64,000 bases of DNA from Streptomyces tibetensis. Its GTDB lineage: Bacteria > Actinomycetota > Actinomycetes > Streptomycetales > Streptomycetaceae. The stretch is from positions 186,001-250,000 of the forward strand of contig NZ_SZVW01000008.1 of the NCBI RefSeq assembly GCF_007655005.1, in the 5' to 3' direction. Position numbers and translations under genes: made by a program. How positions within the stretch are numbered: position 1 is the stretch's first letter; every line of letters starts with the position of its first letter. A model generated the notes under the pieces. The model saw only the letters and a program-made list of their open reading frames with translations. It was not told where the DNA came from and made no database searches. Positions 38,301 to 49,215 of this stretch are shown here, piece after piece.

Positions 38301-41300
38301 CGACCTCGGCCAGGACCAGACCTTCGCCCACGTCGAGCTCGAAGGCCACGGCCGCGAAGGGCAGTTCGTGGCGGGCTCCGCCGGCTTCGAGCCGGACCTG
38401 TCCCGGACCGTGGGCTGGTTCACCACCCTCTTCCCGGTCACCGTGGACCCCGGCGCGGCATCCGACCTCACCACTCCCGCGTACCTGACCGCCGCCCTCA
38501 AAGCGGTCAAGGAGGACCTCGCCCGGGTGCCGGACAACGGCATCTCCTACGGCGCCCTGCGCTACCTCACCCACAGCGAGTTCGACGCCCCCGCACCCCA
38601 GGTGCTCTTCAACTACCTCGGCCGCTTCGCCGCCGGCGCCCCCGGCGACTGGCAACTCGCGGGCACCACCGGCCGGCTGGGCGAGAGGCGCGACCCGCGG
38701 ATGCGCCTGCCGCGCGCCCTGGAGTTCAACGCGATCGCCGAACCCACCGCGTCCGGCGCATACGAGCTGGTCACCACCATCTCCTGGCCCGACGGCCTGT
38801 TCACCGACGCCGACATCACGACACTCGCCGACCACTTCCGCACGACCCTGACCGGACTCGCCGCACTCGACCAGGGCGGCCACTCGCCCAGCGACTTCCC
38901 CCTCGTACCGCTCACCCAGGCCGACGTCGACACCCTGGACGGCCCGGGCCTGCGGGACATCCTGCCGCTGACCCCGCTCCAGGAAGGCCTCTACTTCCAC
39001 TCGGTCTTCGACGACGACTCCGCGGGTGCCTACGTCGAGCAGCAACTGCTCACGCTGGACGGCGAGGTGGACGCCGACCGGCTCGCGACGGCGGCCACCC
39101 GGCTGCTCACCCTGTTCCCGAACCTGGCCGCCCGCTTCACGGCCCTCGCCGACGGCCGCGTGGTGTCCGTCCTGGACAGCGGCGTCGAGGCCCCCTTCAC
39201 CACGCTGGACCGCCCCGGCATCACCGCCGAGGAGATACGCGACCTCGCCGAACGGGACCGCCGCACCGGTTTCGACCTGGCCGCCGGCCCCCTCATGCGA
39301 TACACGCTCATTCGCACCGGCTCCGGCCGCAACGTCCTGGTGCAGACCGTGCACCACATCATCGCCGACGGCTGGTCGGTGCCGCCCATGCTCCGCGCGC
39401 TGCTCGCCGAGTACCACGCCCCGGGCACCGTCCACCCGCTCGGCGGCTTCGCCGAATACGTGCGCCGGCTCGCCGGGCGTGACGCCGACGAGAGTGACCG
39501 CGTCTGGTGCGAGGAACTCGCCGAACTGCCCGGCCCCTCACTGGTCGCCGAGGGGCACACGCCCTCCGACCGGTTCGCCGACACCCTCATGGAGCCCGAG
39601 GGTGACCTCGACGCCGCCGTCCGCGAGGCGGGCGTGCCCTTGAGCGTCGCCGTGCACAGCGCCTGGGCCGTCACCCTGGGCGGCATCCTCCAGGGCCGGG
39701 ACGTCGTGTTCGGCTCCACGGTCTCCGGCCGCGACGCCGATGTGCCCGGCATCGGGGAGATGGTGGGCCTGTTCATCAACACCATTCCCGTACGCGCCCG
39801 TTGGACTCCCGCGACCACCGCGGCCGACCTGCTCACCGCCGTACGCGACCACCAGAGCACGGTCCTGCCGCACCAGCACGTCTCCCTCGCACGCATCGGC
39901 CGCCAGGCCGGCTCCGGCTCCCTCTTCGACACGCTCGTGGTGTTCGACGTGGCCACCGACCTGACCTCGCTCCGGCGCCCCGGCGACACGCTGACCATCA
40001 CCGACCTCGTCAACGAGGGCGCCCCGCACTACCCCCTCACGCTCGTGGTCGAGCGCGCCCACGACGGCCGACCGCGCTTCAACCTCATCCACGACGGTGA
40101 ACTGCTGCGCGAGACGACCGCCCGTTCGATCCTGCGCACCTTCAGCAGGACCCTGACCGGTCTGCTCGCGCACCCGGACACCCCCGTGGACGATGTGGCG
40201 GCAGGAGCCGAACGACTCCCCGCCCCGATCACCCCGACCACCCTGGGCGGACTGTTCGACACCGCGGCACGCCGCGACCCGGCGGCCACCGCCGTCACCC
40301 AGTGCGGCATGGACGGCGCCACCCGCTCCCTGACCTACGGCGAACTGTCCGACGCCAAGAACGACCTGGCCTCCGCCCTGCGCGCGGCAGGCGTCGGCCC
40401 GGGAAAGCGGGTCGCCGTGGCCGTCCCGCGCTCCCTGGAGCAGGTCGTCGCCCTGGTCGCGATCGTCGCCGCGGGCGGCGCGTACGTCCCACTCGACCTG
40501 GCGTACCCGGACGAGCGGCTGGAGTACATCCTCGCCGACGCGGCCCCCCAGGTCGTCCTCGTGGACCGCGACCAACGCGACCGCTTCACACGACTGCCGG
40601 CCCGGGCAGGAGTGGCCGCCCGTGTGCTGGTGCAGGGCGAAGAGGCCCCGGCCGCCCTGACCGGGCCCGGCCCCGAGCCCGACTGGCACACCCCCGCCTA
40701 CGTGATCTACACATCCGGCTCCACCGGCCGCCCCAAGGGCGTCGTCGTCCCGCACTCCAGCGTGGTGACCCTGCTCGCCAACACCCGACCCGCCATGGAC
40801 TTCGGCCCCGACGACGTCTGGGTCCAGTTCCACTCCTTCTCCTTCGACTTCGCGGTCTGGGAGCTGTGGGGCGCGCTGGCCCACGGCGCTGAGCTGCTGG
40901 TGCCCGAGTACGGCCTGACGCGCTCCCCGGTCGACTTCCACCGGCTGGTCCGCGAGCGCGGCGTCACCGTCCTCAACCAGACCCCGTCGGCCTTCTACCA
41001 GTTCATCGAGGCCGACCGGCTCACCGGCGAACCGCTGCCCGCACTGCGCCGCATCGTCTTCGGAGGCGAGGCACTGGACCTCGGGCGGCTGCGCGGCTGG
41101 GTCGAGCGGCACGGCACGACCGCGCCCGAGCTGGTCAACATGTACGGCATCACCGAGACCACCGTCCACGTCACCCACCGGGTGCTCACCGACGAGGACT
41201 TCGCCCCCGGAGACGAGGCCAGCCCCATCGGCGGTCCCGTCCCCGGCCTGGTCACCTACCTCCTCGACGACCGGCTCCGGCCGGTGCCGCCGGGCCGCGA

Positions 41301-44300
41301 GGGCGCCATCTACGTCGCCGGCGACCAGGTGTCCCTCGGCTACCTGGGCAGGCCCGGCCTCACCGCGGCCCGCTTCGTGGCCGACCCGTTCGCGGCCGAC
41401 GGCTCCCGCATGTACCACACGGGCGACCTCGCGATCCGCACCCTCGACGGCGAGCTGGTCTTCACCGGCCGCGCGGACGACCAGGTGCAACTCAAGGGGT
41501 TCCGTATCGAGCTGGGCGAAGTCGAGTCCGCGATCCGGGCCTTCGACGGCGTGACGGACGTGGCGGTGACGGTGGCGGACACCGGTGACCATCTGGTGGC
41601 GCACGTGGTGGGCGACGTGCCGCCCGACCTGACGGACCGGCTGTCGTCCAGGTTGCCCGCCCACATGGTTCCGGGTCAGATCCTGACGATCGAGGCCCTA
41701 CCGCTGACGATCAACGGCAAGCTGGATCGAAAGGCCTTGGCGGAGCGCCCCTTCAGGGGCGCGGGGAACGGCGCGACCAGCCCCAACGCACCCGCAGACG
41801 AAACCACCGCGGTAGCCGCACTCACCAAGATCTTCACCGAGACGCTGCCCGGCGCCTCCGTAGACGCCGACACCGACTTCTTCCGCGCCGGAGGCGACAG
41901 CATCATCGCCATCACCGTCGTGAACAGGGCCCGCACCCTCGGCCTGCCCATCACACCCAGGGACGTCTTTCTGCTCAAGACCCCCCGCGCACTGGCCGAA
42001 CACCTCGGCACCAACACACCCGAGACCCCCCAGGCCCCCACCCACCGCGAGGACGGCCCCCTCACCCCCACCCACCGCGAGGACGGCCCCCTCACCCCCA
42101 CCCCGATCATCCTCCGCCAACGCGAACTCGGCGGCTCCCTCACCCGTTTCGCCCAGGCCAGGACACTCCAGGCACCCGACGGCACCGGATACGCCGACGC
42201 CGTACGCGCCGCGAGCGCCGTGGTCGCCGCGCACCCGGCCCTCCGGCTGCGCCTCGACGCCGCACACGGCGTGTGGACCCTGCGCACCGAACCCGCCCGC
42301 GACATCACCGTCGTACGCCCGGACACCACCGACGCGACAGCCGTCGCGAACGAGGCCGCCGGACAACTCGACCCCGAGTCGGGTGAAGTGATGGCGTTCG
42401 CGTGGCTGGAGTCGAGCAGGACCCTCGTCGTCACCGTCCACCACCTCGCCGTCGACGCGGTCTCCTGGCTGATCCTGCTGGACGACCTGGCCACGGCGCT
42501 GCGCGGCGAGCCCCTCGCCCCGCCGACCACCTCGTACGCCGAGTACGCGGAAGCCCTGACCCTCCGGTCGGCCCACGACACGCATGACCTCGGCCGCTGG
42601 GTCACCACACTCCAGGCGCCCCAACCGCTGCCCTCCCCGAGCGACTTGCGTGAGACGACGGTCGTACTCGCCCCCGACGTGAGCGACCGCCTCACCCGCA
42701 CCGCGCCCGCCGCACTCGGCGTCGGTCTCACCGAGCTGCTCTGCGGAGCCCTGCGCACCGCGCTGACCAGGATCCAGCCGTCGCCCACCGACCTCGCGAT
42801 CGACCTGGAGCGGCACGGCAGGGTCCCCGCCCTCGAACGGCACGACTACACCCGTACCGTCGGCTGGTTCACCTCCATCGCCCCCGTACGGCTCACCCCG
42901 CACACCGACCCCGTCGCCGCCGCGCGCGAGGTCGTCGAGCGTCAGCCGGACGAGGACGGGCACGTCGCCTACGGCCGACTCCGGTACCTCAACCCGCAGA
43001 CGGCCCCGCTGCTCACGGCCCGCCCGCAGGTGCTGTTCAACTACCTCGGCCGGGGCAGCGAGTCCCAGAGCCTGCACCTCACGCGCGGTGACCAGGGCAG
43101 CCCGTACGCCGTCGAGGTCAACGCGTGGACCGACGAGGCCACCGGAAGCCTGCTCGCCGAGTTCGTCCTCGCCGAGGGCGTCCCCGACGAGATCACCGAG
43201 CACTGGCGCGGCGCGCTGAAGCACCTCGCGGACGCCGCGACGACGGCCGAGCGCACCGCCCCGGTCACCCCGCTCCAGCGTGGCCTGTTCTTCCAGGCCC
43301 AGCTGGCGGGCCCGGCCGGACACTACGTCGCGCAGAACTGGTTCACCTTCGAGCGGCGCCTGGACACCGGCGCTCTGGCGGAGGCGATGGCCCACGTGAT
43401 CGCGCGGCACCCGGTCGTAGGCGCCGGTTTCAGCACCGACGACGACGGCAACCCGGTGCAGGTTTTCAAGACAGGCCGGCGCGTCGACGTCCGTACGGTC
43501 GACCTGGCGACGGACGCGGAGGCCGACGCCCTGCGCGCCCGCGACCGCGACACCGGGTTCGACCCGGGGGAGCCGCCGCTGATCCGGCTGACGGTCGTGC
43601 GCCTGCCCGGCGGCCGGGACGGCCTGCTGCTCAGCTACCACCTGCTGCTGTGGGACGGCTGGTCCCGCGAGATCGTCCTGCGGGACCTCTTCGACGCCTA
43701 CCGCGCCGTTCTCGCCGGCGAGCCGCTCGACCCGGCCCCCGCCACACCGAGCTTCGAGGAGTACGCCCGGGCGCTCGCCGCCCGGGGCTCCGCCGCAGCG
43801 GAACGCTTCTGGGCGGACCGGCTGGCCGCCCTGCCCGGCCCCACCCTGCTCGCCGGGCCGGCACCGGACTTCTCGGACGACCTGCCGAAGGCTCTCGTGC
43901 ACACGCTGTCCGCCGAACAGTCCGACCTGGTGCGGGAGGCGGCCCGGGTGCACGGCGTCACCCTGAACTCGGTGCTGACCGGCGCGTTCGGCCTGCTGCT
44001 CGGCGCGCACACCGGCCGCGCCGACGCCGTGTTCGGCGTGACCGTCTCCGGCCGCGAGGGCGAGGGGCGCTCCGACATCGTGGGCGTGCTGCTCAACACC
44101 GTGCCGATGTGGACCCGGGCCCGCCCTGAGCAGTCGGTGGGCGCCTACCTGTCGGCCGTCCAGGCGGCCCGGGTCGAGGCGATGGAGCACGAGCACCTGG
44201 GGCTCGGCGAGATCCAGCGGGCCAGCGGGCACGACACCCTGTTCGACAACCTCTTCGTGCTGCAGAACTTCCTGGACATGGACGCGTTCGCCGAGATGAA

Positions 44301-46311
44301 CGCCCGGCACGGCATCACCTCGGTCAAGGCCGACGACTCCACCCACTATCCGTTCACCTGGGTCGTCACGCCGGGGGAGCGGCTCACGGTCAAGCTCGAG
44401 TACCGCGACGGGGACACCGCCAACGCCAGCCGTCTCCTCGACGACTACCTGAGCGTGCTCGGGGACCTGTCCCGGGCGACCGGACCGGTCGGCGCGTTGC
44501 GAGGGCTGGGCACGGTGCCCGAGCCGGCCGTACGCACCGACGTCGGCACGGACACCGTCGTCGACCGGTTCGACCAGGCGGCGGACCGCGACCCGCGGCG
44601 TGTGGCGCTCGTCGCCCACGGCTCGACCATGACGTTCGCCGAACTCCGCGACCGCAGCAGGGCCGTGGCGGGCGTGCTCGCCGCGCGCGGCATCGGGCCG
44701 GAGACGACCGTGGGCCTCGCGATCCCGCGCTCCCTCGACTGGATCGCGGCGCTGTTCGCCGTCCTGCGGGTCGGTGCCGCATACGTGCCGCTGGAGCTGG
44801 ACCACCCGGACGAGCGGATCGCGGCCATCGTCGACGACGCCCGCCCGGACGTGATCCTCACCGTGAGTGCGGTCTCGCCCCGGCTGTCCGGCGACCTGAT
44901 CGAACTGGACCGGCCGCTTCCCGAGGCCGAGCCGTTCGTGACGTTCGCGCCGGACGACCCCGGCCGCCTGCGCCATCCCGCGTACACGATCTACACCTCC
45001 GGCTCCACCGGGAAGCCCAAGGGTGTGGTGACCGAGTACGCCGGTCTCACCAACATGCTGATCAACCATCAGCGCCGGATCTTCGAGCCGGTGCTGGCCG
45101 AGCACGGCCACCGGGTCTTCAAGATCGCCCACACCGTCTCGTTCGCGTTCGACATGTCGTGGGAGGAGCTGCTGTGGCTCGCCGACGGCCACGAAGTGCA
45201 CATCTGCGACGAGGAGTTGCGGCGGGACGCGCCCCGGCTGGTGGAGTACTGCCTGGAGCACGGGATCGACGTCGTCAACGTGACCCCGACCTACGCGCAG
45301 CAACTGGTGGCCGAGGGCCTGCTCGACCAGCCCGGACGGCGGCCCGCGCTGGTGCTGCTGGGCGGCGAGGCCGTCACCCCGACCCTGTGGCAGCGGCTCG
45401 CCGAGACCGAGGGCACGGTCGGCTACAACCTGTACGGGCCCACCGAGTACACCATCAACACCCTCGGCGTCGGCACCTTCGACTGCCAGGACCCGGTAGT
45501 GGGCGTCGCCATCGACAACACGGACGTGTACGTACTGGACCCCTGGCTGCGGCCGCTGCCGGACGGGGTGCCCGGCGAGCTGTACGTGTCGGGCATCGGC
45601 ATCGCACGCGGCTACCTCGGACAGCCGGCCCAGACGGCGCACCGCTTCGTCGCCTGCCCGTTCGGCGAGCCCGGCGAGCGCATGTACCGCACCGGCGACC
45701 TGGTGGTCCGCCGGCCGGACGGCAACCTCATGTACCTGGGCCGCACCGACCAGCAGGTCAAGATCCGCGGTCACCGGGTCGAACTCGGCGAGGTCGAGGC
45801 CGTGTTCGCGGCGCACCCGGCGGTGCGGTTCGTCGCCGCGGTCGCCCAGCCCGACCCCCAGGTCGACGGCGCCCACCGGCTTGCCGCCTACCTGGTGCTG
45901 GAGGGGGCGGAGCTCGCGACCGTCGCCGCCGAAGTGGGCGCCGGACTGCCGGACTTCCTGCGGCCCACCCACTACGCGCAGGTCGACGGCATCCCGCTGA
46001 CGGTGAACGGGAAGGCCGACACCAGGGCACTGCCCGAGGCCAAGCCACTGGGCGCGCTGACCACGGCGGGGGAGCGGGCCCCGCAGACCGAGACCGAGAC
46101 CGTGGTGTGCGAGTACTTCGCCGAGGCACTGGACCTGGACGACGACGAGGTGAGCGCGGTGAGCGACTTCGTGTCCCTGGGAGGACACTCCATGCTGGCG
46201 GTTCGGCTCATCGGGCTGCTCCGCCGCGAGTACGGTCCCGTGATCACCATCCGCGATCTGTTCACCCTGCGAACCCCGGAAGCGATTGCCCGCCACCTCG
46301 ATGACAACTGA
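35377..46311 (+). CDS. cchH: CchH, coelichelin nonribosomal peptide synthetase
   Basis: This 3644-residue NRPS has layout A1-T1-E1 / C2-A2-T2-E2 / C3-A3-T3. Carrier serines are S680 (GGDS), S2175 (GGDS) and S3605 (GGHS). A-core SGSTG motifs lie near 288, 1780 and 3208. Epimerase motifs [10 protein letters not shown] (849) and [10 protein letters not shown] (2355) mark E1 and E2. Pocket residues read DINYWGGIG, DFWNVGMVH and DMENLGLIN, matching fhOrn, Thr and hOrn as I recall for coelichelin synthetase. There is no thioesterase. Three modules make a tetrapeptide, so the first unit must be used twice. C2 has HHIIADG (1326), but C3 reads HLLLWDG (2755), lacking the second catalytic His. About 135 residues before A1 match no full domain. 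CchK should assist the A domains. Confidence 0.97.
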   Translation: MMEPRARLVLLSPTRLADVRRRIGDYPDRTITEACAIGLSYWATGGSPDGIDLTPGTLFADVLGWVDNGGTTPGGWDVTPDGRGITVPDGVTPEDAQLALDDLADFPDRPLGTIGPSGVAARLRVLAEWNDNRADRDRPTLVEMFHRQVSARPDAVAVVDEHRSLTYRETAAHAAQLANHLVTRGLGSEQVVGISLTRSADMVVGLLAVLQAGCAFVPLDPQWPAARRAVVIEDARVVVQLNASGEHDPAEPDAVAVDLGDWRYGSYPAQGPDVTVLGDALAYVIFTSGSTGRPKGAMIRHEAISERLLWQVNEILGFGHDDASLFKAPLSFDISINEIFLPLVSGGRLVVLRPGGERDPHHLLSVIAEQRVTFTYLVSSMLDVLLEMAGDSGRLDSLRHVWCGGEVLTPELYERFRTKLDNIPMYHGYGPAETTIGVSHVIYRGAAERLSTSIGKANPNTQLYVLDDELRPVPVGVGGELYVGGFLLGRGYVGAPGLTASRFVANPFANDGSRLYRTGDLARFAPDGSLDFLGRADNQIKIRGMRLEIEDVEAGLAEHPRVRHTCVVAKKNTAGGTYLVGYAIPAAGAVDLSADEVRAWAAAHMVEYMVPAHIVVMDEFPLTANGKLDRNALPEPAIGGSALARPTTDDERAVCAAVAEVLRLQEVGVDQDFFQLGGDSILAISLLSALREQGLHVTARQIFTHSTVGALAAVASREDLSTVDHADVATGTVVGSPIVQWLGETTDAVDGFVQSVVLNTPAGLTADALDTILTALVARHDMLRAKLVRGSRWSFDIPEADRAEPGRQHSDRPLDECIALATAGLDPANGVMLRAVWRPEARQLVLVAHHVVVDGVSWRILMEDLATAWRQFSSGEPVELPPVGASFRRWTQLLERAAFDADSSSYRRPLPGEDQLLARRALSDTDTVAGERLRTVTVGPDVTAALLGEIPAKFHAGVNDVLLTALAVALARYRRDLGQDQTFAHVELEGHGREGQFVAGSAGFEPDLSRTVGWFTTLFPVTVDPGAASDLTTPAYLTAALKAVKEDLARVPDNGISYGALRYLTHSEFDAPAPQVLFNYLGRFAAGAPGDWQLAGTTGRLGERRDPRMRLPRALEFNAIAEPTASGAYELVTTISWPDGLFTDADITTLADHFRTTLTGLAALDQGGHSPSDFPLVPLTQADVDTLDGPGLRDILPLTPLQEGLYFHSVFDDDSAGAYVEQQLLTLDGEVDADRLATAATRLLTLFPNLAARFTALADGRVVSVLDSGVEAPFTTLDRPGITAEEIRDLAERDRRTGFDLAAGPLMRYTLIRTGSGRNVLVQTVHHIIADGWSVPPMLRALLAEYHAPGTVHPLGGFAEYVRRLAGRDADESDRVWCEELAELPGPSLVAEGHTPSDRFADTLMEPEGDLDAAVREAGVPLSVAVHSAWAVTLGGILQGRDVVFGSTVSGRDADVPGIGEMVGLFINTIPVRARWTPATTAADLLTAVRDHQSTVLPHQHVSLARIGRQAGSGSLFDTLVVFDVATDLTSLRRPGDTLTITDLVNEGAPHYPLTLVVERAHDGRPRFNLIHDGELLRETTARSILRTFSRTLTGLLAHPDTPVDDVAAGAERLPAPITPTTLGGLFDTAARRDPAATAVTQCGMDGATRSLTYGELSDAKNDLASALRAAGVGPGKRVAVAVPRSLEQVVALVAIVAAGGAYVPLDLAYPDERLEYILADAAPQVVLVDRDQRDRFTRLPARAGVAARVLVQGEEAPAALTGPGPEPDWHTPAYVIYTSGSTGRPKGVVVPHSSVVTLLANTRPAMDFGPDDVWVQFHSFSFDFAVWELWGALAHGAELLVPEYGLTRSPVDFHRLVRERGVTVLNQTPSAFYQFIEADRLTGEPLPALRRIVFGGEALDLGRLRGWVERHGTTAPELVNMYGITETTVHVTHRVLTDEDFAPGDEASPIGGPVPGLVTYLLDDRLRPVPPGREGAIYVAGDQVSLGYLGRPGLTAARFVADPFAADGSRMYHTGDLAIRTLDGELVFTGRADDQVQLKGFRIELGEVESAIRAFDGVTDVAVTVADTGDHLVAHVVGDVPPDLTDRLSSRLPAHMVPGQILTIEALPLTINGKLDRKALAERPFRGAGNGATSPNAPADETTAVAALTKIFTETLPGASVDADTDFFRAGGDSIIAITVVNRARTLGLPITPRDVFLLKTPRALAEHLGTNTPETPQAPTHREDGPLTPTHREDGPLTPTPIILRQRELGGSLTRFAQARTLQAPDGTGYADAVRAASAVVAAHPALRLRLDAAHGVWTLRTEPARDITVVRPDTTDATAVANEAAGQLDPESGEVMAFAWLESSRTLVVTVHHLAVDAVSWLILLDDLATALRGEPLAPPTTSYAEYAEALTLRSAHDTHDLGRWVTTLQAPQPLPSPSDLRETTVVLAPDVSDRLTRTAPAALGVGLTELLCGALRTALTRIQPSPTDLAIDLERHGRVPALERHDYTRTVGWFTSIAPVRLTPHTDPVAAAREVVERQPDEDGHVAYGRLRYLNPQTAPLLTARPQVLFNYLGRGSESQSLHLTRGDQGSPYAVEVNAWTDEATGSLLAEFVLAEGVPDEITEHWRGALKHLADAATTAERTAPVTPLQRGLFFQAQLAGPAGHYVAQNWFTFERRLDTGALAEAMAHVIARHPVVGAGFSTDDDGNPVQVFKTGRRVDVRTVDLATDAEADALRARDRDTGFDPGEPPLIRLTVVRLPGGRDGLLLSYHLLLWDGWSREIVLRDLFDAYRAVLAGEPLDPAPATPSFEEYARALAARGSAAAERFWADRLAALPGPTLLAGPAPDFSDDLPKALVHTLSAEQSDLVREAARVHGVTLNSVLTGAFGLLLGAHTGRADAVFGVTVSGREGEGRSDIVGVLLNTVPMWTRARPEQSVGAYLSAVQAARVEAMEHEHLGLGEIQRASGHDTLFDNLFVLQNFLDMDAFAEMNARHGITSVKADDSTHYPFTWVVTPGERLTVKLEYRDGDTANASRLLDDYLSVLGDLSRATGPVGALRGLGTVPEPAVRTDVGTDTVVDRFDQAADRDPRRVALVAHGSTMTFAELRDRSRAVAGVLAARGIGPETTVGLAIPRSLDWIAALFAVLRVGAAYVPLELDHPDERIAAIVDDARPDVILTVSAVSPRLSGDLIELDRPLPEAEPFVTFAPDDPGRLRHPAYTIYTSGSTGKPKGVVTEYAGLTNMLINHQRRIFEPVLAEHGHRVFKIAHTVSFAFDMSWEELLWLADGHEVHICDEELRRDAPRLVEYCLEHGIDVVNVTPTYAQQLVAEGLLDQPGRRPALVLLGGEAVTPTLWQRLAETEGTVGYNLYGPTEYTINTLGVGTFDCQDPVVGVAIDNTDVYVLDPWLRPLPDGVPGELYVSGIGIARGYLGQPAQTAHRFVACPFGEPGERMYRTGDLVVRRPDGNLMYLGRTDQQVKIRGHRVELGEVEAVFAAHPAVRFVAAVAQPDPQVDGAHRLAAYLVLEGAELATVAAEVGAGLPDFLRPTHYAQVDGIPLTVNGKADTRALPEAKPLGALTTAGERAPQTETETVVCEYFAEALDLDDDEVSAVSDFVSLGGHSMLAVRLIGLLRREYGPVITIRDLFTLRTPEAIARHLDDN
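42041..42100 (+). repeat. Perfect 30-bp tandem duplication in the CchH linker
   Basis: Two identical adjacent 30-bp units encode [10 protein letters not shown] twice, in the linker between T2 and E2 (about residues 2222-2241). Being a multiple of three it keeps the frame. It is probably a recent slippage event in a flexible linker. Confidence 0.9.
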
Positions 46312-48001
46312 CACCCAGCGGCCCCGCCACGGGGCCGCCATCCTCCGCACCGCCCTGCGCCGCAACATCGGCGCCATGGTCTGGGGCACCCTCCTCATGG
46401 GCCTCTACCAGGCCGGGGAGACGGCCTTCCCCATCGCCCTCGGCCTGATCGTCGAGCACACGATGCGGGAGGGCCGCAGCCTCCAGGCGCTCGCCCTGTC
46501 GATCGGCGCGCTGGCCGTGATCATCACGACGGTCTCGCTGTCGTGGCGGTTCGGCATGCGGATCCTGCAGAAGGCCAACACGACCGAGGCGCACCGCTGG
46601 CGGGTGAAGGTCGCGGCCTGCGGCCTGCAGCCCGTGGCCCGGGACGTCGACCTCAAGTCCGGCGAGGTGCTGACCATCGCCACCGAGGACGCCGACCAGA
46701 CCGCCGACATCATCGAGGTGGTGCCGCTGCTGATCAGCTCACTCGTGGCGGTGCTGGTCGCGGCGGTGGCGCTGGGCCTGGCCGACATCCGGCTCGGCCT
46801 GCTGGTTATCGTGGGCACTGTCGCCATCCTGTCGGTCCTCAGCGTGATGTCGAAGCGGATCGGCAGCAGCACCCAGGAGCAGCAGGCGAGCGTGGCGCGG
46901 GCGGGTGCGAAGGTCGCCGACCTGATCACCGGCCTGCGCCCGCTGCACGGCTTCGGGGGCAACCAGGCGGCGTTCCGGTCCTACCGGAAGGTCAGCACGG
47001 AGGCGAAGCACCAGTCGATCACCGTCGCCAAGGTCAACGGCGCCTACGCGGGCACAGCACTGGCCCTCAACGCGGTCCTTGCCGGGGCCGTGACCCTGAC
47101 GGCGGGCCGGCTGGCGTTCGATGGCCGCATCACCATCGGTGAACTCGTCATGGCGGTGGGCCTGGCGCAGTTCATCATGGAGCCGCTCAAGCTGTTCTCG
47201 GAGATGCCCAAGTACGTGATGATCGCGCGCGCGTCGGCCGAGCGGATGGCGCTGGTGCTGTCGGCCCCGCCGGTCATGACGCCGGGCTCCGGACGCCCGT
47301 CACCGGGCGGCGACCTCGACGTCGACTGCGTCCGCCACGGGGCCTTGACCGACCTGAAGTTCCGGGTGAAGGCGGGCGAGTTCGTCGCCATCGCCCCTTA
47401 CCAGCCCCGCGCGGCGGCCGACCTGGCGGCCGTCCTGGCGGTACGGGTCCCGCCCACGGCGTACAGGGGAACGGTACGGATCGGGGGCCGGGAACTGGCG
47501 GACCTCTCCGTCGAGGCGGTCCGTGAGCACCTGCTGGTCAACCCCTACGACGGGGAGATCTTCGCGGGCACGCTCCGCACCAACATCGACCCGTCGGGCA
47601 CCAGCCGGACCGTCCCCGACGCCGTCGAGGCCTCCATGCTGACCGACGTCGTCGCCCTGCACCGCGAGGGCCTCGACTACGGCGTCCGCGACCGGGGCGC
47701 CAACCTCTCCGGCGGCCAGCGCCAACGCCTCTCCCTGGCCCGCGCCCTGGCCGCCGACACGGACGTGCTCGTCCTGCACGATCCGACGACGGCGGTGGAC
47801 GCGGTCACCGAACAGCTCATCGCCCGCAACGTGGCGAAGCTGCGCCGCGGCCGCACGACGATCGTGATCACCAGCAGCCCGGCGTTCCTGGACGCCGCGG
47901 ACCGGGTCCTGGTCCTCGACGACGGCGTCATCACGGCGGAGGACACCCACCGCAACCTGCTGGCCAAGGACGAGGCGTACTGCCTGGCGGTCGCACGGTG
48001 A
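46301..48001 (+). CDS. cchI: CchI, ABC exporter half-transporter with degenerate ATP site
   Basis: This 566-residue half-transporter has six transmembrane segments (residues 20-310) and an ATPase domain. Its signature LSGGQ is perfect, but Walker A is lost (APYQPRAAA, no Gly-Lys), Walker B reads VLVLHDPT in place of LDEPT, and the switch His is Ser (ITSSPAF). It cannot hydrolyse ATP at its own P-loop and needs a partner; CchG has exactly the complementary set. The start overlaps the end of cchH by 11 bases, so the two are co-translated. The role is probably coelichelin export. Confidence 0.93.
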   Translation: MTTDTQRPRHGAAILRTALRRNIGAMVWGTLLMGLYQAGETAFPIALGLIVEHTMREGRSLQALALSIGALAVIITTVSLSWRFGMRILQKANTTEAHRWRVKVAACGLQPVARDVDLKSGEVLTIATEDADQTADIIEVVPLLISSLVAVLVAAVALGLADIRLGLLVIVGTVAILSVLSVMSKRIGSSTQEQQASVARAGAKVADLITGLRPLHGFGGNQAAFRSYRKVSTEAKHQSITVAKVNGAYAGTALALNAVLAGAVTLTAGRLAFDGRITIGELVMAVGLAQFIMEPLKLFSEMPKYVMIARASAERMALVLSAPPVMTPGSGRPSPGGDLDVDCVRHGALTDLKFRVKAGEFVAIAPYQPRAAADLAAVLAVRVPPTAYRGTVRIGGRELADLSVEAVREHLLVNPYDGEIFAGTLRTNIDPSGTSRTVPDAVEASMLTDVVALHREGLDYGVRDRGANLSGGQRQRLSLARALAADTDVLVLHDPTTAVDAVTEQLIARNVAKLRRGRTTIVITSSPAFLDAADRVLVLDDGVITAEDTHRNLLAKDEAYCLAVAR

Positions 48002-48283
48002 GTGTTTCAGGGGGTTGCGGACGCCCGACAGGGACGCGAGGACCGGCACGTTCGACGAGTAGCCGCCTGCCGTGAGTGGTCAGGCGGGCATGACGGTGGG
48101 CCACGAAGACCTCCGTGCGGTGTGTTCCTGGACAGCTCCACCCCAGGGGAGGTCTTCGCGCATGTGCAAGACCCGCCGGTGTCGGCCATGCTCGTGATCA
48201 GTACACCTGGGCCAGGGAGCAGGGCGTGGCCGGATCCGCCCACTCGTGATCACAAGCACGAACGGCCGCCGGCACAAACCGCT
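48002..48283. other. Spacer after cchI with no clear gene
   Basis: These 282 bp separate cchI from the stop of the converging hypothetical gene. Apart from a short hairpin (48063-48087), nothing supported was seen. The GC content is a little lower than in the cluster, and the segment may be part of the insertion that brought in the next gene. Confidence 0.4.
48063..48087 (+). terminator. Short hairpin after cchI
   Basis: CCGCCTG at 48063-48069 pairs with CAGGCGG at 48081-48087 over 11 bases. It is a modest stem 60 bp after the cchI stop and a possible terminator of the cchH-cchI transcript. Confidence 0.45.
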
Positions 48284-49075
48284 TCACGGGATGAGCCCTT
48301 GCAGGACCCCGCCCCAGGTGTCCATGACTCTCTGCAGTTGCTCGGCACCCGCCGCCGCTGTCGTCAGGGCGAGGAGTACGGACGTGACGAGTCCGCGATT
48401 TCGCCCTTCGGGCGGGGTGTTCGCCGCGGTGGCGAGGTACTCGACATTGTCCAACAGAGTTTGTCGTTCCGTGTCTTCCAGCCCCTCCTGCGCCACGACA
48501 GCTCGTTGAAGCTCTCTCAGAGCCTCTGCCACGTTCGTCCCGCTCTGATGGACGACGCCGGTGATCGTGGAATTGATGTTGTTGATCCTGGCGGCGAGTT
48601 GAGGGATGTTGACGGTCCCTCCGCTGATCGAGACCGAGAGCCCCGGCTCCGGTGCAGTCTGTCCTGACGCTTCCGCGTAGTCCGGCATCCTCTGGAGCAC
48701 CTCTTCCAGGTAGCCCAGCCCGAGGGACAGGCGAGTCGCGTGATCGCTTGCATGGTGGATCGCGTATTCGAAACCCCGCCAGACGCCTTCGCCCGGGATC
48801 CAGAGGCCCGTGTAACCGGGCGGCGCGTCATTGCCGACGCCCACGAGTGCGGCGCGCAGTTGTTCCACTGACTTGCTGCACCACGCCGCGATGGCCTCTC
48901 CCTCCCTGGCGTTGGTCGCCACCGACGCTTCCAGGGCTCTGCCCGCACTGATCTGACCGGCCAGGTCCTGGGCCGTCAGTCTGGCGAGCATGCCTTCCCT
49001 GAGACGCGCGTGGCGAGGCGGTAAAGCGACAGCGGGGGTTCCGGCTTCTTCCTGCATGGCGACCATCGTGCCCAC
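48284..49075 (-). CDS. Hypothetical protein inserted in the siderophore cluster
   Basis: This 263-residue soluble protein has no signal peptide or membrane helix. The N-terminal half is helical, with a WCSKSVEQLR segment. A Ser/Gly-rich stretch SISGGTVNIPQLAARINN leads to a helical C-terminal third with REL..AVVAQEGLEDTERQTLLDNVEYL, a layout resembling C-terminal regions of phage-resistance or toxin accessory proteins, though no family was recognised. Codon use is less GC-biased than in the cch genes. Possible starts are GTG 49075, ATG 49066 or ATG 49057. It interrupts the cchI-cchJ order known from S. coelicolor, suggesting later insertion. Confidence 0.55.
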   Translation of the reverse strand: MGTMVAMQEEAGTPAVALPPRHARLREGMLARLTAQDLAGQISAGRALEASVATNAREGEAIAAWCSKSVEQLRAALVGVGNDAPPGYTGLWIPGEGVWRGFEYAIHHASDHATRLSLGLGYLEEVLQRMPDYAEASGQTAPEPGLSVSISGGTVNIPQLAARINNINSTITGVVHQSGTNVAEALRELQRAVVAQEGLEDTERQTLLDNVEYLATAANTPPEGRNRGLVTSVLLALTTAAAGAEQLQRVMDTWGGVLQGLIP

Positions 49076-49215
49076 GCGGGGTCGGGCAGGACAAGGAGGT
49101 GCATCGTCCGTCCTGGGCGCAGCGGCCAGTGATCACCACTGCTGACCCGATCCAAGGGACATGACTTCAAGGGCGCGGGGAATCGCGCGACCAGCCCCGA
49201 CCGGCCGGCTGACAT

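Noticed and set aside
39538-41664. A 708-codon minus-strand open frame inside cchH
   Set aside because: It is a shadow of the NRPS frame. GC-rich third positions leave antisense frames open, and the protein has repetitive Val/Gly/Arg composition with no domains.
46180-46311. A hidden thioesterase at the end of CchH
   Set aside because: Only about 40 residues follow the last carrier serine. There is no GxSxG motif, consistent with coelichelin synthetases lacking this domain.
48002-48283. Insertion sequence remnant after cchI
   Set aside because: No terminal inverted repeats, target duplication or transposase motif could be supported. Only slightly atypical composition was seen.
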